Part shown: positions 61,165 through 64,000 of the stretch, one piece after another | How positions within the stretch are numbered: the stretch's first letter is position 1 | How the letters are laid out: every line of letters begins with the position of its first letter | DNA from: Candidatus Villigracilis adiacens | GTDB taxonomy: Bacteria > Chloroflexota > Anaerolineae > Anaerolineales > Villigracilaceae | Direction: 5' to 3' | Assembly: GCA_016703605.1 (NCBI GenBank) | Contig: JADJBU010000026.1 | Span: 558,001-622,000 of the forward strand | Length of the DNA stretch: 64,000 nt | Position numbers and translations under genes: made by a program | Notes under the pieces: model-generated | What the model saw: the letters and a program-made list of their open reading frames with translations, nothing else | The model's database searches: none | What the model was told of the DNA's origin: nothing

Positions 61165-62248
61165 ATTCATCCCCAAATGAGATGCCGATGTTTCTGGCGG
61201 TGACGACTGCATCTCCCTTTGGGTTCACTCGCTTCGGGACGGCAACCGCCTCTTTCAACGGGAGGCTTGTGATCTCGCCGCATTGCAACGCCACCATTCG
61301 GTCGAATCTGCCACTCGCCGCCAGGCGGACAGCCGCCGCGCCATAACGAGTCGCCAGCCAGCGGTCGAAGGCGGTCGGAGTCCCGCCGCGCTGGACATGC
61401 CCAAGCACGGTCACGCGCGATTCGAATCCCTGTTGTTCGATGTACTCCGCAACGACCTGACCAATTCCGCCCAGCCTCGGCACATAGACTTCATCCCCTT
61501 TCCGCGAATAGACCTGCGCCCCGCCTGCGGGCTTTGCCCCTTCGGAAACCGCCAGCAGGCTGAATTTGCGTCCCATCTCCGCGCGTTCGCGAATCTCCTT
61601 CATGATGCTTTCAAACTTGAACGGGATTTCGGGAATCAGAATCACATCCGCACCGCCGGAGACGCCCGCGTTCAACGCGATGAACCCCGCGTCGCGCCCC
61701 ATCAACTCGATGACCATCGCCCGGTGATGCGACTCGGCTGTGGTGTGCAATCTGTCCAGCGCATCGGTGGCAATGTTCAACGCCGTGTCGAAACCGAAGG
61801 TGATCTCCGTCCCGCCGATGTCGTTGTCAATCGTCTTCGGCACGCCGATGATGGGAACCCCTTTCAGGGCGAGTTCATGCGCAATGTGCAGGGTCCCATC
61901 CCCGCCGAGGACGAGAAGCGCGTCGAGTTTCTGGTCGCGAATCCCCTTCACGATCTCATCCGAAACGTCAATCGTCACCTCCTGCCCGTCGCGAATCACT
62001 TTACGCGCATACGGGTTGCCGCGATTCGCCGCGCCGAGGATCGTCCCGCCGCGCGGCAAAATTCCGCGCACCTCTTCATTGCCAAGCGGGATAATTCCGT
62101 TCTTCGGGTCGAGAAAGCCGTCATAGCCGTCTCGAATCCCAATCACCTCGCATTGATACTCGTTGAGCGCCGTCTTCACCGCCGCACGGATGACCGCATT
62201 GAGTCCGGGGGCGTCGCCGCCGCCGGTCAGGATTCCGATTCGTTTCAT
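61163..62248 (-). CDS. pfkA: 6-phosphofructokinase, Gly/Lys-type active site
   Basis: A 361-residue PfkA-family enzyme from the ATG at 62248, with AGGAG upstream; 85 earlier in-frame codons are repeat-like and excluded. ILTGGGDAPGLN is the donor loop, LVLGGDGTLH has Gly at the position that is Asp in PPi enzymes, and GVPKTIDNDI has Lys where classical ATP enzymes have Gly. This mixed Gly/Lys pattern is known from group III PFKs, several of which use ATP. The donor should be tested, not assumed. Confidence 0.92.
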   Translation of the reverse strand: MKRIGILTGGGDAPGLNAVIRAAVKTALNEYQCEVIGIRDGYDGFLDPKNGIIPLGNEEVRGILPRGGTILGAANRGNPYARKVIRDGQEVTIDVSDEIVKGIRDQKLDALLVLGGDGTLHIAHELALKGVPIIGVPKTIDNDIGGTEITFGFDTALNIATDALDRLHTTAESHHRAMVIELMGRDAGFIALNAGVSGGADVILIPEIPFKFESIMKEIRERAEMGRKFSLLAVSEGAKPAGGAQVYSRKGDEVYVPRLGGIGQVVAEYIEQQGFESRVTVLGHVQRGGTPTAFDRWLATRYGAAAVRLAASGRFDRMVALQCGEITSLPLKEAVAVPKRVNPKGDAVVTARNIGISFGDE

Positions 62249-62496
62249 AACAATTGCTCCTGTCTCGCGTATCATAACCCAAAAACGCGCCCTCACCCCG
62301 CGTTTTGTGTTTCGCATTCTGCAATACGGCTTTCGCAAAGTCGCTTGACAAGCCTGAATCCAAGTCGAAAGGCTCAACGCGAAAGGCACGAATGCGGCGA
62401 ACATCGCGAAAAAATTCGCGCTTTTTGTCCTTTTCGCGTAATTCGCATTAAGATTTTCTGACTTCGCAATAGCCATGCATTCTGCAAAAGCCTTTC
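62249..62496. other. Intergenic region between pfkA and the DUF2085 gene
   Basis: No gene. In the pfkA leader a hairpin AAAACGCG / CGCGTTTT (62282-62306) is followed on the minus strand by T residues and could be an attenuator. At about 62385-62450 GCGAA-rich palindromes (CGCGAAAAAATTCGCG) resemble dispersed repeats. Confidence 0.45.
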
Positions 62497-62525
62497 TTGC
62501 CATTCATTCCCATCCCCCATATAAT
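62497..62525 (+). promoter_or_regulatory. Sigma-70-like promoter giving a leaderless transcript
   Basis: TTGCCA (62497-62502) and TATAAT (62520-62525) are spaced by 17 bases. The expected start of transcription, about 7 bases after the -10 box, falls at the ATG of the next gene (62533). Confidence 0.78.
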
Positions 62526-62532
62526 GTAACCG

Positions 62533-63381
62533 ATGCAAACGACCTCACAAACCTCCAAGTTCGAAACCGCCGCCAGTTATCTTGTCCCCATCGCTGCCAT
62601 TGCGGCGGTCATTGCCTGGTTCATCATTGCCCCCGAAGGCGCGCTCGGCAAACTGGACGCCATCGGCTACGCTGTCTGTCACCGTATAGACGCGCGTTCA
62701 TTCCAGATCGACGACCGTCAACTGCCGTTATGCGCCCGCTGCACCGGTGAGTTCTATACGGCGGGCGTTGCGCTTCTTTTTCAAGCCGTCGTCAGCGGAC
62801 GAAAAAGCAAACTCCCCTCGCGCGGAGTCCTCGCGGTTCTCTTCGCCTTCTTCGTCGCCTTCGGCGTGGACGGCTCGAACTCGTATCTCTACCTGCTCAA
62901 ACAGACCGGCGGCAATGGCAGCCCGCTCGACCAAATCCCAAATCTTTACACGCCCAACCACATCCTGCGCCTCTTCACCGGCAGCGGAATGGGAATCGCC
63001 CTGGCTGCCATGCTTTATCCCGTCATCAACCAATCGCTTTGGCGCGCATTGGATGACCGCCCCGCCCTCGAATGGAAACAACTTGGCGCTCTTGTCGCTG
63101 GCATCATCGGCATCAACCTGCTCATTCTCACCGACAGTCCCTTCGCGCTGTACCCCATCGCCTACATCAGCGCAATTGGAACCTTGTCGCTGCTCGTGAT
63201 CGTCTTTGCCCTGCTGTGGATCATCATCATGAAGCAGGACAACACCTTCGAGCATCCGCGTGAGATTTGGCTGGCATTCACAGCCGGTCTGACGCTGGCG
63301 CTGCTCCTCGTGCTGGGAATCGACCTGTTCCGACTCAGTTTCACCGGCACATGGGGCGGGTTTCCCGGTCTCTCCGGTTAG
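62533..63381 (+). CDS. DUF2085 membrane protein
   Basis: A 282-residue protein with about seven hydrophobic helices. CHRIDARSFQI and QLPLCARCTGEF carry the conserved His/Cys/Cys residues of DUF2085, suggesting a metal or redox site at the membrane. The function of the family is unknown. No ribosome site precedes the ATG, in agreement with a leaderless mRNA. Confidence 0.88.
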   Translation: MQTTSQTSKFETAASYLVPIAAIAAVIAWFIIAPEGALGKLDAIGYAVCHRIDARSFQIDDRQLPLCARCTGEFYTAGVALLFQAVVSGRKSKLPSRGVLAVLFAFFVAFGVDGSNSYLYLLKQTGGNGSPLDQIPNLYTPNHILRLFTGSGMGIALAAMLYPVINQSLWRALDDRPALEWKQLGALVAGIIGINLLILTDSPFALYPIAYISAIGTLSLLVIVFALLWIIIMKQDNTFEHPREIWLAFTAGLTLALLLVLGIDLFRLSFTGTWGGFPGLSG

Positions 63382-63397
63382 TTATAATGTAATTGTG

Positions 63398-63471
63398 AGC
63401 ATTGCGGCGGGCAATCTCCAGCCATTAAACGAGATTGCTTCGGGCAAAGTACAAGAGCGCCCTCGCAATGA
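63398..63471. repeat. Palindromic repeat before the DUF4126 gene
   Basis: GAGCATTGCGG...GCAATCTC and GAGATTGCTTCGGGC...CTCGCAATGAC form an imperfect inverted repeat of the GTCATTGCGAGG...GAAGCAATCTC type. A TATAAT lies just before it (63383-63388) without a clear -35 box. Confidence 0.7.
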
Positions 63472-63494
63472 CACAGAAATGAAAGGAGAAAGAT

Positions 63495-64000
63495 ATGGAA
63501 CTACTGCTTGGAATCTTTTCCGCCTTTGGGCTTTCTGCCAGCGCCGGGTTGAACGCCTACATTCCCCTGCTGGTGGTCGGGGTTGTCGCACACTACTTCC
63601 CCGCCACGCTCAACCTCGCCACACCCTTCGACCTGCTCGCCAACCCGTGGATCCTCATCCTGCTCGGCGTGCTGGTCCTGATCGAAATGGTCGCGGATAA
63701 AGTCCCCGCCGCCAACCACGTCAACGACCTGATCCAGACCATCGTCCGCCCTGCCGCTGGAGCCATCGCCTTCGCCGCCAGCGCCAACGTCATCACAGAC
63801 ATCAACCCGGTGCTTGCGCTTGCCTGCGGCTTGCTCGTGGCGGGGAGCGTCCACACCGTCAAAGCCGTGGCAGTGCGTCCCGCCGTCACAGCCGCCACCG
63901 CCGGAGCAGGCAACATCCCGGTTTCCATTGCCGAGGATATTATCGCCACGATCGCATCGATCCTGGCTGTCGTCCTCCCCATCATAGCAGCGGCGCTTGC
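63495..64000 (+). CDS. DUF4126-family membrane protein (3' end outside window)
   Basis: At least 168 residues, with AAAGGAG nine bases before the ATG. Hydrophobic helices alternate with Gly/Ala-rich ones; SASAGLNAYIPLLVVGV at the start, VADKVPAANHVNDLIQTIVRPAAGA in the middle and GSVHTVKAVAVRPAVTAAT match the DUF4126 family. Function unknown. The frame is open at base 64000. Confidence 0.87.
   Translation, partial: MELLLGIFSAFGLSASAGLNAYIPLLVVGVVAHYFPATLNLATPFDLLANPWILILLGVLVLIEMVADKVPAANHVNDLIQTIVRPAAGAIAFAASANVITDINPVLALACGLLVAGSVHTVKAVAVRPAVTAATAGAGNIPVSIAEDIIATIASILAVVLPIIAAAL

Noticed and set aside
62249..62503. 85-residue extension of phosphofructokinase
   Set aside because: The enzyme family starts at MKRIGILTGGG, which has AGGAG upstream; the extension covers palindromic intergenic DNA.

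Overview
The window looks like a piece of a Chloroflexota chromosome, most likely class Anaerolineae. This is inferred from the families seen: very large GAF/PAS sensory proteins, a CASTOR/POLLUX-type channel, a Ycf45/R3H ATPase, a tungsten aldehyde:ferredoxin oxidoreductase with its radical-SAM partner, and short-period tandem repeats in many intergenic gaps. No rRNA or tRNA gene was recognised, and the species cannot be named from the sequence.

Region 1 (1-16.6 kb) is one tightly packed plus-strand signalling operon. It holds the end of a histidine kinase, four very large sensor proteins that carry dCache, HAMP, GAF and PAS modules but no kinase or other output domain, one complete histidine kinase, a stand-alone receiver, and two unexpected members: a protein with class I terpenoid-synthase-like metal motifs, and a threonine-synthase-like PLP enzyme fused to a receiver domain. 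No DNA-binding output is encoded. All four kinase-less sensors end in the same ~45-residue tail, and six ~105-residue minimal GAF-like units are spread over three proteins. This is the strongest candidate for an undescribed system: many sensory antennae feeding one kinase, with a metabolic enzyme as a possible phosphorylated output.

Region 2 (16.6-26.1 kb) is mostly housekeeping: a CASTOR-like channel, a sulfite-oxidase-like molybdoenzyme, an HtrA protease, a DnaJ/CbpA protein, a LOG-family hydrolase, methionine aminopeptidase, a DinB-fold protein, thymidylate kinase and a Ycf45-like ATPase. Region 3 (26.4-35.6 kb, minus strand) is a cobinamide/B12 salvage operon (btuF, btuC, cobO plus a frameshifted tandem cobO copy, cobT, cobS, cbiZ, cbiB, cobC, cobU, btuD) behind a cobalamin riboswitch whose variable domain is built of short tandem repeats.

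Region 4 (35.6-55 kb) is mixed and contains many repeats: an NAD(P)-binding protein, a trimethylamine-dehydrogenase-like flavoprotein, membrane glycosyltransferase-like proteins, a MoCo-sulfurase-like aminotransferase, a probable 4-hydroxyproline degradation set (epimerase, frameshifted D-amino-acid oxidase-type enzyme, DapA-family enzyme), HutH and a two-domain dehydrogenase. Between 48.9 and 51.2 kb lies an accessory patch with an MNT/HEPN pair, a DUF433 antitoxin beside a broken DUF5615 toxin, and two decayed TIR-domain fragments. The 41.2-41.9 kb gap has a 40-bp tandem repeat and three non-autonomous transposable elements, one nested in another, all with 8-bp target duplications.

Region 5 (55-64 kb) has a tungsten AOR, a MoaD-like protein, a small partner protein and an AbrB-radical-SAM maturase, with a VapC/Phd pair between them. 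It ends with an M29 aminopeptidase, a phosphofructokinase, a DUF2085 membrane protein with a probably leaderless mRNA, and a DUF4126 membrane protein cut by the window end.
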